A stretch of DNA of 60,460 nucleotides from Lachnospiraceae bacterium UBA4260 (GTDB lineage Bacteria; Bacillota; Clostridia; Lachnospirales; Lachnospiraceae). Shown here piece after piece: positions 8,492-17,676 of the stretch (its first letter is position 1; every line of letters begins with the position of its first letter). The position numbers and the translations under genes were made by a program. The DNA lies in assembly GCA_002395235.1 (NCBI GenBank), contig DGWK01000034.1:44635-105094 (forward strand). Direction: 5' to 3'. Under the pieces are notes generated by a model. The model worked only from the letters and a program-made list of their open reading frames with translations, had not been told where the DNA came from and did not search any database.

Positions 8492-8520
8492 TTTACTTTC
8501 GCCCTATGATGTGGTAAAGT
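8492..8520 (+). promoter_or_regulatory. Candidate promoter for the AGCS symporter gene
   Basis: TTTACT (8492-8497), a 17-base spacer and TGGTAAAGT (extended -10, hexamer 8515-8520). It directly follows the preceding terminator. Confidence 0.5.
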
Positions 8521-8633
8521 TGTATTCGAATTATATTTAGCACGCTGAAGTGACGGCGTATATTTGCGCTTTTCGTTTCGGGGGATCTGGGAAAGCGAAA
8601 GAAGCGCCCGACTCGGCGAAGGAAGGGGAAAAG

Positions 8634-10025
8634 ATGTTTGCACAACTCATTAGCACCATTGACAGTTTCCTGTGGGGATGGCCGCTGATCATTCTGCTGT
8701 TCGGCACGCATATCTTCATGACGATCCGGACGGGATTCATTCAGAAGGACATTTTCAAGGCGATCAAGATGTCTGTCACAGCTGACGAGGACTCGGAGGG
8801 CGATGTCTCTCAGTTCGGCGCACTGACAACCGCGCTTTCTTCTACGATCGGAACCGGCAACATTATCGGCGTCGGCACGGCGATCGCCATGGGCGGACCG
8901 GGATCGGTCTTCTGGATGTGGATGACCGGTATCTTCGGCATCGCGACAAAATACGCGGAGACCCTCATCGGCGTAAAATACAGAGTAAAGAGTGAGAACG
9001 GAACCATGATCGGCGGCGCCATGTACGCGCTGGACCGCGGCCTGCACGCCAAGTGGGCGGGCATTCTGTTCTCAAGTCTCGCGGCGCTGTGCGCCTTCGG
9101 TATCGGCTGCACCGTTCAGGCAAATGCTGTCGTAGCCAATATCACGACGAATTTCAGTGTCAATCCGATTATCGTGGCGGTGATCCTGAGCGCGATCGTG
9201 GCGCTGGTCATCATCGGCGGCATTCAGTCCATCACCAGAGTGTCCGAGAAACTGGTTCCCTTTATGGCGGCTTTCTATGTACTGGGATGTCTGGTCATCC
9301 TGGTCATGAACGCGGATGTCCTGGGACAGGCCATCGGCGTCATCATCTCTTCCGCCTTCACGACCAAGGCAGTCGGCGGCGGTTTCGTGGGAAGCACCAT
9401 CGCGAGCGCCTGCCGTTACGGCTTCGCGCGCGGACTCTTCTCCAATGAGTCCGGTATGGGTTCCGCTCCTCTGGTCGCCTCCGCGGCACAGACCCGCAAT
9501 CCCAAGAGACAGGCTCTGGTCTCCATGACCGGCACTTTCTGGGATACGGTTGTCATCTGCCTTATGACCGGCCTTGTCCTGGTCTCCAGTATCATCAAGC
9601 ACCCCAGCATCGACGGCCTCTCCGGAAACGGAAGTGAGCTGACCAGTCTGGCTTTTGGCATGATCCCTTACATCGGAGTTCCGATCCTGGTCGTAGGCCT
9701 GATCACATTCGCGTTCTCGACGATCCTGGGCTGGTACTACTACGGCGAGAGATGCGCCGTCTACCTGTTCGGCGAGAAGGTCATCATGCTCTACAAGATC
9801 CTCTGGGTAATCGGTATTTTCGTCGGTTCCCTGGTGGAGCTGAACCTGATCTGGGATCTGGCGGACCTGCTCAACGGTCTGATGGCCATCCCCAACATCT
9901 TCGCGGTACTGCTCCTGAGTAATGTCATTGCTGCTGAGACCAAGAAGTACAGCGGCTCGCACATCAACGACAAGGATGAGACGGAGATTCCCGTGCTCAA
10001 GAACGCCAACAAGGGCGTACTGTAA
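8634..10025 (+). CDS. Alanine or glycine:cation symporter (AGCS family)
   Basis: The 463-residue protein is an AGCS-family symporter that imports alanine, glycine or a related small amino acid with Na+ (or H+) across the cytoplasmic membrane. About eleven hydrophobic helices are visible, with the family segment GALTTALSSTIGTGNIIGVG near residues 62-81 and the N-E-S-G-M-G-S-A-P block typical of AGCS proteins. The ATG at 8634 follows GGAAGGGG; an upstream in-frame GTG at 8550 has no ribosome site. The gene is monocistronic, with its own promoter and a downstream hairpin. Which amino acid it carries cannot be told from sequence alone. Confidence 0.92.
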   Translation: MFAQLISTIDSFLWGWPLIILLFGTHIFMTIRTGFIQKDIFKAIKMSVTADEDSEGDVSQFGALTTALSSTIGTGNIIGVGTAIAMGGPGSVFWMWMTGIFGIATKYAETLIGVKYRVKSENGTMIGGAMYALDRGLHAKWAGILFSSLAALCAFGIGCTVQANAVVANITTNFSVNPIIVAVILSAIVALVIIGGIQSITRVSEKLVPFMAAFYVLGCLVILVMNADVLGQAIGVIISSAFTTKAVGGGFVGSTIASACRYGFARGLFSNESGMGSAPLVASAAQTRNPKRQALVSMTGTFWDTVVICLMTGLVLVSSIIKHPSIDGLSGNGSELTSLAFGMIPYIGVPILVVGLITFAFSTILGWYYYGERCAVYLFGEKVIMLYKILWVIGIFVGSLVELNLIWDLADLLNGLMAIPNIFAVLLLSNVIAAETKKYSGSHINDKDETEIPVLKNANKGVL

Positions 10026-10101
10026 AGCACACGACAGGAACACAATCGGCTTTTCGAAGATCCTATCGCCGGGAAGCTGCACATAAAATGTAAAAGTTAT
10101 G

Positions 10102-10135
10102 AGCGCTGCGGAATTTATTTCTGCAGCGCTTATTT
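10102..10135 (+). terminator. Hairpin terminator after the symporter gene
   Basis: A 12-bp stem AGCGCTGCGGAA / TTCTGCAGCGCT (10102-10113 and 10119-10130, one G-T pair) with a 5-base loop, then TATTT. The T-run is weak. Confidence 0.65.
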
Positions 10136-10161
10136 GGTAGAATACAAAGGTCTGGTAGAAT
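10135..10161 (+). promoter_or_regulatory. Duplicated extended -10 boxes before the nitroreductase gene
   Basis: TGGTAGAAT occurs twice (hexamers 10138-10143 and 10156-10161) within a short direct repeat. Either copy could act as an extended -10; no good -35 is visible. Confidence 0.35.
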
Positions 10162-10213
10162 ATAAAGGAGAAAACCCATTTACAAAAGAAAGATTGAGAG
10201 GTGTCAAAATAAT

Positions 10214-10750
10214 ATGAGCGGTGAAGAATTACTGGAAATTATGCAGAGAAGACGGAGCGTCCGCAGCTATTCCGGCGAGCCGGTGCCCATGGAGAAACTG
10301 AACCTGATCCTGCAGGCGGGCATGCTGGCGCCGTCCGGCCGGGCCATCCGCCCCTGGGAGCTGATCGTCGTCAGGGACAAACAGAAGCTGATCGATCTGT
10401 CGAGCAGCCGGATGGGCGGAGCCGCCAGAATGCTGGCGGGAGCGGATCTGGCCATTGCGGTCGTGGGAGATGAGGAGAAGTCCGACGTCTGGATCGAGGA
10501 CTGCTGCTGCGTCATGGAAAATATGCACCTGATGGCGAGCGCGCTGGGCGTAGCCAGCTGCTGGATCCAGTGCCGCGAGAGAATGGCCATGGACGGGGAG
10601 ACGGCGGAAGAATATGCCCGCACTATTTTGCAGTATCCCGCGGAGTGCAAACTGGAGGCGATCCTGTCTCTGGGAATGCCCGAGCAGGAGTGGCCGTCGA
10701 CGCCGCTGGACGCGCTGCCTTACGGTAAGATCCACATCAACAAATACTGA
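10214..10750 (+). CDS. Nitroreductase-family flavoprotein
   Basis: This 178-residue protein is a small FMN-dependent nitroreductase-like oxidoreductase. The N-terminal RRRSVRSYSGEPV and the APSGRAIRPWELIVV stretch are characteristic FMN-binding segments of the family, and a short C-terminal arm completes the fold. It is cytoplasmic and would use NAD(P)H to reduce an unknown acceptor. The ATG follows AGAGGTG. Distance and repeats on both sides suggest a monocistronic unit. Substrate is not predictable. Confidence 0.88.
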   Translation: MSGEELLEIMQRRRSVRSYSGEPVPMEKLNLILQAGMLAPSGRAIRPWELIVVRDKQKLIDLSSSRMGGAARMLAGADLAIAVVGDEEKSDVWIEDCCCVMENMHLMASALGVASCWIQCRERMAMDGETAEEYARTILQYPAECKLEAILSLGMPEQEWPSTPLDALPYGKIHINKY

Positions 10751-10751
10751 T

Positions 10752-10790
10752 GATGCACACGCGCGGTTCGCTTTTTTGGCGAGCCATAAC
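10752..10790 (+). repeat. Palindromic repeat element, short copy
   Basis: The element begins GATGCACACGCG and ends with GGTTCGC (10765-10771), a 7-base spacer and GCGAGCC (10779-10785), then ATAA. The same start and end flank a longer structured copy at 21355-21431. A related GCGAGCCATAA end occurs at 34676. Confidence 0.55.
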
Positions 10791-10804
10791 GGATAATTAT
10801 GAGC

Positions 10805-10821
10805 GGTTCGCGCGGCGAGCC
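10805..10821 (+). repeat. GGTTCGC-GCGAGCC hairpin before the ABC exporter gene
   Basis: GGTTCGC (10805-10811), a GCG loop and GCGAGCC (10815-10821) repeat the palindrome at 10765-10785, 15 bases before the ribosome site of the next gene. There is no T-run, so it is not an obvious terminator. Confidence 0.5.
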
Positions 10822-10842
10822 TGAAACAGAAAGAGGTGTCTT

Positions 10843-12882
10843 ATGCCCCCTGGAGGTCATGGAATGGGGTTCGGCCCCGGAAGCAGAAACTTTATGTCCG
10901 AGGAAGAAAAGCAAAATCTCCCGCAGGTGACGCCGGCGCTCTTAAAGCGCGTCTTTTCCTATCTGGCGCCCTACTGGAAGCAGTTTGCACTGACGCTTCT
11001 GTGCATCGTCTTCTCCTCGATCATGTCGCTGATGCCGTCGATCCTTACCGGTAAGATCATCGACGAAGGCCTGATCGGCAGGAATTTCGAAAAGCTGATC
11101 TTCTATATCGTGCTGTCCCTGGCGGTGACCGCCGGCGCCAACCTGATCGGCGTGGCGGAGAGCTATCTCAACACCTGGATCGCGCAGCACATCACGTTTG
11201 ATATGCGAAACCAGATGTACAGCCATCTGCAGAACATGTCGCAGCGCTTTTTTACGTCCAACAACCAGGGCGACATCATCACGCGCATGACCAGCGACAT
11301 CGACGGGGTCAAAACAGTGATCTCCGGCACTTTCACCAGCATCCTGTCCAATTCGATCACGCTGATCGTGGCGCTGGTGGCCATGTACCGCAAGAACTGG
11401 ATCCTGGCGACGGTGGGCATCATCATTGTGCCGCTCTTTACGATCCCCACCAGAAAGGCGGGGCAGAAGCGCTGGAGCCTCACAAGGGAGGCGCAGGCCT
11501 GCAACGACGAGATCAACGGCATTCTGGGCGAGACCATGTCCGTCAGCGGCCAGACGCTGGTCAAGCTCTTCTGCAAGGAAGAGTACGAGTACAACCGCTA
11601 TGAGGCCGCCAACCGCAAGATGATCGAGCTCAACATCAAAGAGAGCATGGCGGGCCGCTGGTTCCGAGTTGTGCTGTCCACGATCACGAGTGTGGGTCCC
11701 ATGCTGCTGTATCTGGTGGGCGGCATTCTGATGCTGCGCTACAACTCCGATCTCACGGTCGGCGACATCACGGTGCTAGTGGCCCTTCTGGGCAGGATGT
11801 ACGGCCCCGTGAACTCGCTGCTCAACATCCAGGTCGACTGGATGCGGTCCATGGCCATGTTCTCCAGGATCTTTGACTATTTTGACATGCCTGTGGAGAT
11901 CAAGAACGCGCCCGACGCGATCACGCCGGACCACGCGGAGGGAAATGTGGAGTTCAAGCATGTGAACTTCCACTATGAGCCCTCCAGGCAGATCCTGAAG
12001 GACGTCAGTTTCAAGCTGGAGACCGGGCACAGCATCGCGATCGTCGGGCCCTCGGGCTCGGGCAAGAGCACGCTGGTGAACCTGATCCCGCGCCTGTACG
12101 ACGCCGTGAGCGGCGAAGTGGACTTCGACGGGATCGATGTCAGGAAGCTGGACCTGAAGTTCCTGCGCGGCAATATCGGCGTGGTGACCCAGGATACTTA
12201 CCTGTTCAACGGCACCATCCGCGATAATCTGCTCTATGTAAAGCCCGAGGCCTCCGAGGAGGAGCTGATCGACGCCTGCGAGAGGGCCAATATCTACGAC
12301 TTTATCTCCCGGCAGCCGGACGGGCTGGACACCATGGTCGGAAACCGGGGACTCAAACTCTCGGGCGGCGAGAAGCAGAGGCTGTCCATCGCGCGGGTCC
12401 TTTTGCGCGACCCGGCGCTGCTCATCTTCGACGAGGCGACCTCGGCGCTGGATTCCATCTCCGAGCGCAAGATCCAGGACGCGATCGACCCGCTGGTCTC
12501 TTCCAGGACCAGTATTCTGATCGCGCACAGGCTGTCCACTATTCTGGCAGCGGATGAGATCCTTGTGATTAAGGATGGCATGATCGCGGAGCGCGGCAAG
12601 CACAAAGACCTGGTCAAGGCGGGCGGCGTCTACACGGAGCTCTACGAGACGCAGTTCAAGGGCGCCATGGAGCTGCCGGAAGAAGAGCAGGAGCCGGAGG
12701 GCCCCATCGGACAGGATGCCGGCGGCTCTTACGGCGGGCACCGCGGCGCGCGGAAAAGAGCTGAGGAGGCGCGCAGGCGCCTGGAGACGGAAGACGAACT
12801 CTATCTCTACGGGGATCCCTACGAGGAGTTCCGGGAAGAGATGATCAGAAAGAGCGAGCAGGGGTACGGCTCGGACCATTAA
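10843..12882 (+). CDS. ABC exporter, fused membrane and ATPase domains
   Basis: The 679-residue half-transporter has about six membrane helices (roughly residues 40-330) and a C-terminal nucleotide-binding domain. Walker A GPSGSGKST lies near residue 402, the signature LSGGEKQRLSIARVLLRD near residues 506-521 and Walker B LLIFDEATSALD just after. It resembles homodimeric MsbA/LmrA/BmrA-type exporters of lipids, peptides or drugs. A charged tail of about 70 residues after the ATPase domain is unusual. The ATG follows AAAGAGGTG. MATE follows 30 bases later, so the two exporters are probably co-transcribed. Confidence 0.92.
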   Translation: MPPGGHGMGFGPGSRNFMSEEEKQNLPQVTPALLKRVFSYLAPYWKQFALTLLCIVFSSIMSLMPSILTGKIIDEGLIGRNFEKLIFYIVLSLAVTAGANLIGVAESYLNTWIAQHITFDMRNQMYSHLQNMSQRFFTSNNQGDIITRMTSDIDGVKTVISGTFTSILSNSITLIVALVAMYRKNWILATVGIIIVPLFTIPTRKAGQKRWSLTREAQACNDEINGILGETMSVSGQTLVKLFCKEEYEYNRYEAANRKMIELNIKESMAGRWFRVVLSTITSVGPMLLYLVGGILMLRYNSDLTVGDITVLVALLGRMYGPVNSLLNIQVDWMRSMAMFSRIFDYFDMPVEIKNAPDAITPDHAEGNVEFKHVNFHYEPSRQILKDVSFKLETGHSIAIVGPSGSGKSTLVNLIPRLYDAVSGEVDFDGIDVRKLDLKFLRGNIGVVTQDTYLFNGTIRDNLLYVKPEASEEELIDACERANIYDFISRQPDGLDTMVGNRGLKLSGGEKQRLSIARVLLRDPALLIFDEATSALDSISERKIQDAIDPLVSSRTSILIAHRLSTILAADEILVIKDGMIAERGKHKDLVKAGGVYTELYETQFKGAMELPEEEQEPEGPIGQDAGGSYGGHRGARKRAEEARRRLETEDELYLYGDPYEEFREEMIRKSEQGYGSDH

Positions 12883-12912
12883 ACATAAATAAGTGCGGGA
12901 AGAAAGACAAAC

Positions 12913-14280
12913 ATGAGCAGAGAGGACAGCAAGAACAGAATATGGATCTTTGAACAGGCCCCGATCCCGCAGGCTGTGTTCACCATGGCCGTTCCGACCA
13001 TCATCACACAGCTGATCAACGTCATCTACAATTTCGCGGACGCCTGGTATGTGGGGCGGACAGGGAGCCCGGCCATGGTGGCGGCGCTCTCCGTGAGCCT
13101 TCCTATCTATGTCATCATCATGGCGCTGGCCAACCTGTTCGGAATCGGCGGGTCCAGCGCGATCTCCAGGGCACTGGGCCGAAAGGAGATGGAACGGGCG
13201 CGCAAAATATTCGCTTTCAGCCTGTACGGAGGGCTGGCGGCGGCGGTGGTCTATGGGATCGTCCTGTTCTTCGTGCGCCCCTGGCTGATTCCGCTGATCG
13301 GCGGCAACGAGGAATCTTACGCCTACATCTACGACTACATGTTCTGGACCATGGTGGTGGGCGCCATCCCGACGCTGGGCAACGCGCTCTGCGGGCACCT
13401 GGTTCGGTCCATCGGCGCGGCGAAGGAGGCCGGCTTTGGCATGTCGCTGGGCGGCGTGCTCAACATCATCCTGGATCCGATGTTCATGTTCGTGCTGCTG
13501 CCGCGGGGCATGGAAGTGACGGGCGCGGCGATCGCGACCTGTTTGTCCAATACCATTGCGCTGGGCTATTTTTTGATCTATCTGTACAGGCACCGGGACA
13601 ATCCGGTGTTCACCTTCTCGCCGGGCGATCTGACCGTCGGGGAGGGCATTCCGGGGGAGGTCTTCTCCATCGGGTCGGCGGCGGCCCTGCAGACCTTCCT
13701 GGCCATGGTCTCCAACATCTTCGCCAACAAGCTGGTGGTGGAGTACGGGAGCGCGGCGGTGGCGGGCATGGGCATCGCCAAAAAAGTGAACATGATCGCC
13801 TTCAACACCTGCATGGGCCTGACCCAGGGCGTTCTGCCGCTCATCGCCTACAATTACGGCGCCCGGAAATTCGAGCGCATGGAGAAGACGATCAAGTTCA
13901 AGGCCGGCGTGGCGCTGGCCTTTACGATCTGCTGCACCATCCTGTTCCGGACGTTTGCACCGCAGTTGATCACGTTCTTCATCGACGAGCCGGCCAGCGT
14001 GGAATTCGGCACGCGTTTTCTTAGCGTGATTGCCTTTGCGGCCCCGCTCTGCGCGCTGTCCTATATGGCCAACACCATCTTCCAGGCGGCGGGACTGAGG
14101 CGCTATTCCCTTATTCTCTCGATCATGAGAAAGGGCGTCGTAGACATTCCGGCCATGATTCTCTTCAAGATGCTGATCGGCCTGAACGGCGTCACGCTGG
14201 CGACGCCCTTTGCGGAGATCACGTCGGCGATTACGGCGGGGGTGCTCTATTACAGGTTCCGGAAACAGCTGAAGCAGTGA
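12913..14280 (+). CDS. MATE-family efflux transporter
   Basis: A 455-residue protein with about twelve membrane helices in two homologous halves, typical of MATE cation-coupled multidrug exporters. The N-terminal segment around residues 17-50 (VFTMAVPTIITQLINVIYNFADAWYVG, given here as key positions only in part: V-P-T-I-I-T-Q, N-F-A-D-A-W-Y-V-G) is diagnostic. It starts 30 bases after the ABC exporter gene behind a modest GGAAGAAAG site and is likely in the same operon. A bidirectional terminator follows. Substrate is unknown. Confidence 0.9.
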   Translation: MSREDSKNRIWIFEQAPIPQAVFTMAVPTIITQLINVIYNFADAWYVGRTGSPAMVAALSVSLPIYVIIMALANLFGIGGSSAISRALGRKEMERARKIFAFSLYGGLAAAVVYGIVLFFVRPWLIPLIGGNEESYAYIYDYMFWTMVVGAIPTLGNALCGHLVRSIGAAKEAGFGMSLGGVLNIILDPMFMFVLLPRGMEVTGAAIATCLSNTIALGYFLIYLYRHRDNPVFTFSPGDLTVGEGIPGEVFSIGSAAALQTFLAMVSNIFANKLVVEYGSAAVAGMGIAKKVNMIAFNTCMGLTQGVLPLIAYNYGARKFERMEKTIKFKAGVALAFTICCTILFRTFAPQLITFFIDEPASVEFGTRFLSVIAFAAPLCALSYMANTIFQAAGLRRYSLILSIMRKGVVDIPAMILFKMLIGLNGVTLATPFAEITSAITAGVLYYRFRKQLKQ

Positions 14281-14336
14281 GGAGTACGGGATGCCGGCGG
14301 GGCGGCTCTCAGTCTATGCCGGAAATGATGAGCAGC

Positions 14337-14385
14337 AAAAAAGGCTGCACCTGCTGAGAAGTTCATCAGCAGGTGCAGCCCTTTT
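14337..14385. terminator. Bidirectional terminator between convergent MATE and nhaC genes
   Basis: A perfect 15-bp stem GGCTGCACCTGCTGA / TCAGCAGGTGCAGCC (14343-14357 and 14366-14380) with an 8-base loop. TTTT follows on the + strand and an A-run at 14337-14342 gives a T-run on the - strand. Confidence 0.93.
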
Positions 14386-14403
14386 ATCATGGCTGATATA
14401 TTT

Positions 14404-16014
14404 TTACTGTGCGTTCGCCTTCGCGGATCTCCTCGAAAGCACATACATGACGGCGATCAGAATCACGAGACCGATCAGCAGGGACAGGAACACGTTCTTG
14501 GTAAGGCCTGCCACGATGTATGTCAGAGCGGAGATCGCCGCGCAGGTCATCGCGTAAGGGATCTGCGTGGATACGTGATTCAAGTGGTTGCACTGCGCGC
14601 CGGCCGAGGACATAATAGTCGTATCGGAGATAGGGGAGCAGTGGTCGCCGCAGACAGCGCCTGCCATGCAGGCGGACATGGCGATGATCATCAGCTGATA
14701 GTCAGTCGACTGGAAGCAGGCGACGACGATTGGGATCAGGATACCGAAGGTACCCCAGCTGGTGCCGGTCGCGAAGGAGAGGCCTACAGCGATCAGGAAG
14801 ATGATGAAGGGCAGAAAGCCCGCGAGGCCGGCCGCCTTGTTCTGGATAATGTAAGCGACGAATTCCTTGGCGCCGAGGCTGTCTGTCATGGCCTTGAGAG
14901 ACCATGCGAAGGTCAGGATCAGGATGGCGGGAACCATCTGCTTGAAGCCCTCGGGAATGCATTCCATGATGGAGGAGAAGTCGAGGGACTTGCGGATCAT
15001 GTAAAAGCCCATGGTCAGGATCAGCGCACAGAAGGAGCCGAGCACCAGGCCTACGGAAGCGTCAGAGTTGGCAAAAGATTCAATAAAGCTGGTTCCGCTG
15101 AAGAATCCGCCTGTGTAGATCATGCCGATGACACAGCCGATGACCAGTGTGACGATCGGGAAGAGCATGTCAATGACCTTGCCGTCGGCCTTGTCCTTGG
15201 AGTTGTCGACGTTTGCATAGGGACGGTCTTCCGTGGTGTACAGATCGCCATAGTTGACGGCATTATATTCATGTCTGTACATGGGGCCGTACTCTATTTT
15301 CATAATGACCATGAGGACCATCATGGCGATGGTGAACAGGGCGTAGTAGTTATAAGGAATGGACTTGATGAAAAGCGCGATGCCGTTCTCGCCTTCCACG
15401 AATCCGGAAACGGCGGCCGCCCAGGAGGAGATCGGAGCGATGATGCAGACAGGAGCTGCGGTCGCGTCGATCAGGTAGGCGAGCTTGGCGCGGGAAATCT
15501 TATGCTTGTCGGTGACGGGGCGCATGACGCTGCCGACGGTCAGACAGTTAAAATAGTCATCGATGAAGATCAGGCAGCCGAGGGCAATGGTAGCCAGCTG
15601 AGCGCCTTCTCTGGTAGTGATCTTCTCGGAAGCCCAGTTGCCGAAGGCGGCACTGCCGCCGGTGCGGTTCATGAGCTGGACCATGACGCCCAGGATGACC
15701 AGGAAGACAAGGATACCTACGTTATAGGAGTCAGAGAGAACTGCGATGACGCCATCAGTAAAAATGTGATTCAGCGTTCCCTCGAAGTTATAGCCCGAGT
15801 AAAGCAGCGCACCGGAGATGATTCCGATGAACAGCGAGCTGTAAACTTCCTTGGTGATCAGCGCGAGTGCGATCGCGATGACGGGAGGCACAAGCGACCA
15901 GGCGGTCTGCTGCACGGACTCCGCATTTGTCATGAAAGCCATGGCGACGATGAGGACCACGACGATACACATTGCGATCAGTGAGATTGAAAATTTAGAT
16001 TCTTTCTTTTGCAT
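14404..16014 (-). CDS. NhaC-family Na+/H+ antiporter
   Basis: The 536-residue membrane protein resembles NhaC-type antiporters and related exchangers, with about eleven helices. The segments ATAAPVCIIAPISSWAAAVS and GDHCSPISDTTIMSSAG are characteristic. I placed the start at 16014, where CTTGAGGGGG provides a ribosome site before the ATG; an upstream in-frame start at 16086 lacks one. It would exchange external protons for internal sodium, though some family members carry organic substrates such as malate/lactate or amines. It is divergently transcribed from nth and ends at a shared terminator. Confidence 0.88.
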   Translation of the reverse strand: MQKKESKFSISLIAMCIVVVLIVAMAFMTNAESVQQTAWSLVPPVIAIALALITKEVYSSLFIGIISGALLYSGYNFEGTLNHIFTDGVIAVLSDSYNVGILVFLVILGVMVQLMNRTGGSAAFGNWASEKITTREGAQLATIALGCLIFIDDYFNCLTVGSVMRPVTDKHKISRAKLAYLIDATAAPVCIIAPISSWAAAVSGFVEGENGIALFIKSIPYNYYALFTIAMMVLMVIMKIEYGPMYRHEYNAVNYGDLYTTEDRPYANVDNSKDKADGKVIDMLFPIVTLVIGCVIGMIYTGGFFSGTSFIESFANSDASVGLVLGSFCALILTMGFYMIRKSLDFSSIMECIPEGFKQMVPAILILTFAWSLKAMTDSLGAKEFVAYIIQNKAAGLAGFLPFIIFLIAVGLSFATGTSWGTFGILIPIVVACFQSTDYQLMIIAMSACMAGAVCGDHCSPISDTTIMSSAGAQCNHLNHVSTQIPYAMTCAAISALTYIVAGLTKNVFLSLLIGLVILIAVMYVLSRRSAKANAQ

Positions 16015-16046
16015 ATTTTTCCCCCTCAAGAAATAAATAGAAAAGG

Positions 16047-16060
16047 TATACTTTAGTATA
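16047..16060. promoter_or_regulatory. Palindromic -10-like site in the nhaC/nth divergent region
   Basis: TATACT-TT-AGTATA forms a perfect dyad and offers a TATACT hexamer on each strand. It lies 33 bases from the nhaC start and 59 from the nth start, consistent with overlapping divergent promoters or an operator. Confidence 0.35.
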
Positions 16061-16118
16061 GTAATACAGTGGCGGATTACAGTCAAATAGTAACGGCGAA
16101 ATTTGGAGAGTATTATTT

Positions 16119-16760
16119 ATGGACAAGAAGAAACTGACACTCGAGGTCATCGAACGCCTCAAAAAGGAATATCCCGAAGCAAAATGCACGTTAGAGTACG
16201 ACAAAGCGTGGCAGCTGCTGGTCAGCGTCAGGCTCGCGGCGCAGTGCACGGACGCGCGGGTGGACCAGATCACCCCCAAGCTCTATGAGAAGTTTCCCTC
16301 GGTCGCCGCTCTCGCGGAGACAACGGCGGAGGAAATCGAGAAGATCGTGCGCCCCTGCGGCCTGGGCCCCAGCAAAGCCAGGGACATCTCGGCCTGCATG
16401 AAGGTCCTTCACGAAAAATACAATGATAACGTGCCGGAGACCTTCGAGGAGCTTCTCGCGCTGCCCGGCGTCGGCCGCAAGAGCGCCAACCTGATCATGG
16501 GCGACGTCTTCGGCAAGCCCGCCATTGTCACGGACACCCACTGCATCCGCCTCTGCAACCTGATCGGCCTGGTGGATGGCATCAAGGAGCCCGCCAAAGT
16601 AGAGCGCGAGCTGTGGAAGATCGTACCCCCGGAGGAGGGGAACGACCTCTGTCACAGATTTGTGCTGCACGGGCGCGCGGTCTGCGTCGCCCGGCGGCCG
16701 CGGTGCGCGGAGTGCTGTCTGAAGGATATCTGCAGGTATGGGAAAACGGTGGAGAATTGA
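16119..16760 (+). CDS. nth: Endonuclease III
   Basis: Endonuclease III is a DNA glycosylase/AP lyase that removes oxidised pyrimidines in base excision repair. The 213 residues contain the helix-hairpin-helix LPGVGRKSAN with the catalytic Lys, the catalytic Asp in VTDTHC, and the C-terminal iron-sulfur ligands C189-x6-C196-x2-C199-x5-C205. All key residues are present and the length is normal. It is monocistronic; nhaC diverges upstream and the oxidoreductase operon with its own promoter follows downstream. Confidence 0.95.
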   Translation: MDKKKLTLEVIERLKKEYPEAKCTLEYDKAWQLLVSVRLAAQCTDARVDQITPKLYEKFPSVAALAETTAEEIEKIVRPCGLGPSKARDISACMKVLHEKYNDNVPETFEELLALPGVGRKSANLIMGDVFGKPAIVTDTHCIRLCNLIGLVDGIKEPAKVERELWKIVPPEEGNDLCHRFVLHGRAVCVARRPRCAECCLKDICRYGKTVEN

Positions 16761-16889
16761 ACACTGACGGCAAAAATTGCCTGTTTAAATAGTACCTTCT
16801 AAATCAATTGCCTCTCTGGAAACCCACAACATGTGAAATCCACCCTCTCCGGGCTTTGGTTTCGTGAAAATCATTCATCATAAAAGATA

Positions 16890-16917
16890 TTTACATTCAA
16901 CTGAAAGGGCGTATAAT
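16890..16917 (+). promoter_or_regulatory. Strong candidate promoter of the oxidoreductase operon
   Basis: TTTACA (16890-16895), a 16-base spacer and a perfect TATAAT (16912-16917). The start codon of the gamma subunit is 77 bases downstream, leaving room for regulation by the LysR protein encoded at the end of the operon. Confidence 0.65.
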
Positions 16918-16993
16918 AACGAATGTCGGTGACTTAATAGTTAAAAGAATTCATCAGTAAGATGAAATAAATTCATTAATAGAGGGACGTTCG

Positions 16994-17641
16994 ATGAAAA
17001 ACACGGTTGAGATCAGATGGCATGGAAGAGGCGGCCAGGGCGCCAAGACAGCGGCACTGCTTCTGGCAGATGTGGCATTCAAGACAGGATGCTGCGTACA
17101 GGGACTTCCGGAGTACGGTCCGGAGCGCATGGGAGCTCCCATTACGGCGTTCAACAGGATCAGCGAGGACAAGATCCGCGTTCATTCCAACATTTATGAT
17201 CCCGACTATGTGGTCGTCGTAGACGAGACACTTCTGCACTCCGTCCATGTGACGGACGGCCTCAAGGAGGACGGCGCGATCATCGTCAACACGGCAAAGA
17301 GCGCCGACGAGATCAGGCCTTTACTGCGCGGCTATGAAGGCAGAGTCCTGACGGTAGACGCAAGACATATTTCTGAGAAAACACTCGGAAAGAATTTCCC
17401 CAACACGCCTATGCTGGCTGCGACAGCGGCGGTGACCGGCATTATGTCCAGGGAGAATTTCCTGAAGGAAATGGAAGCTTCTTTTGCGCACAAATTTGCT
17501 AAGAAGCCGGAAGTGATCAAAGGGAATATGGCGGCGCTTGAAATGGCGTATGATAAGGCGGAGATTGAAATGGCCAGGGAAGCCGGCAGCTCTGAAAAGA
17601 AGTCCGGCGCGTCTTCCAAGGAGATGAAGCGGAGCGCCTGA
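16994..17641 (+). CDS. porC: 2-oxoacid:ferredoxin oxidoreductase, gamma subunit
   Basis: The 215-residue protein matches the gamma domain of pyruvate or 2-ketoisovalerate:ferredoxin oxidoreductases, which oxidatively decarboxylate a 2-oxoacid to an acyl-CoA and reduce ferredoxin. The N-terminal IRWHGRGGQGAKTAA motif and GPERMGAPITAFNRI are typical. The C-terminal 30 residues are a charged Ser/Lys-rich extension. It starts a four-gene set in gamma-delta-alpha-beta order. A hairpin with a T-run separates it from the delta gene. Pyruvate is the likeliest substrate, but branched-chain 2-oxoacids cannot be excluded. Confidence 0.88.
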   Translation: MKNTVEIRWHGRGGQGAKTAALLLADVAFKTGCCVQGLPEYGPERMGAPITAFNRISEDKIRVHSNIYDPDYVVVVDETLLHSVHVTDGLKEDGAIIVNTAKSADEIRPLLRGYEGRVLTVDARHISEKTLGKNFPNTPMLAATAAVTGIMSRENFLKEMEASFAHKFAKKPEVIKGNMAALEMAYDKAEIEMAREAGSSEKKSGASSKEMKRSA

Positions 17642-17676
17642 TCACGAAAGACTTTGAATACGAGAGTAGTTGGAAC

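Noticed and set aside
11776..13593. 605-codon open frame on the - strand under the ABC and MATE genes
   Set aside because: It spans two complete + strand genes and their junction, and its His/Arg/Asp-rich sequence is typical of shadow frames.
14389..15984. 531-codon open frame on the + strand opposite nhaC
   Set aside because: Composition is rich in Asp, His and Gly with no membrane or domain pattern, as expected from the complement of a membrane-protein gene. The NhaC motifs on the - strand are clear.
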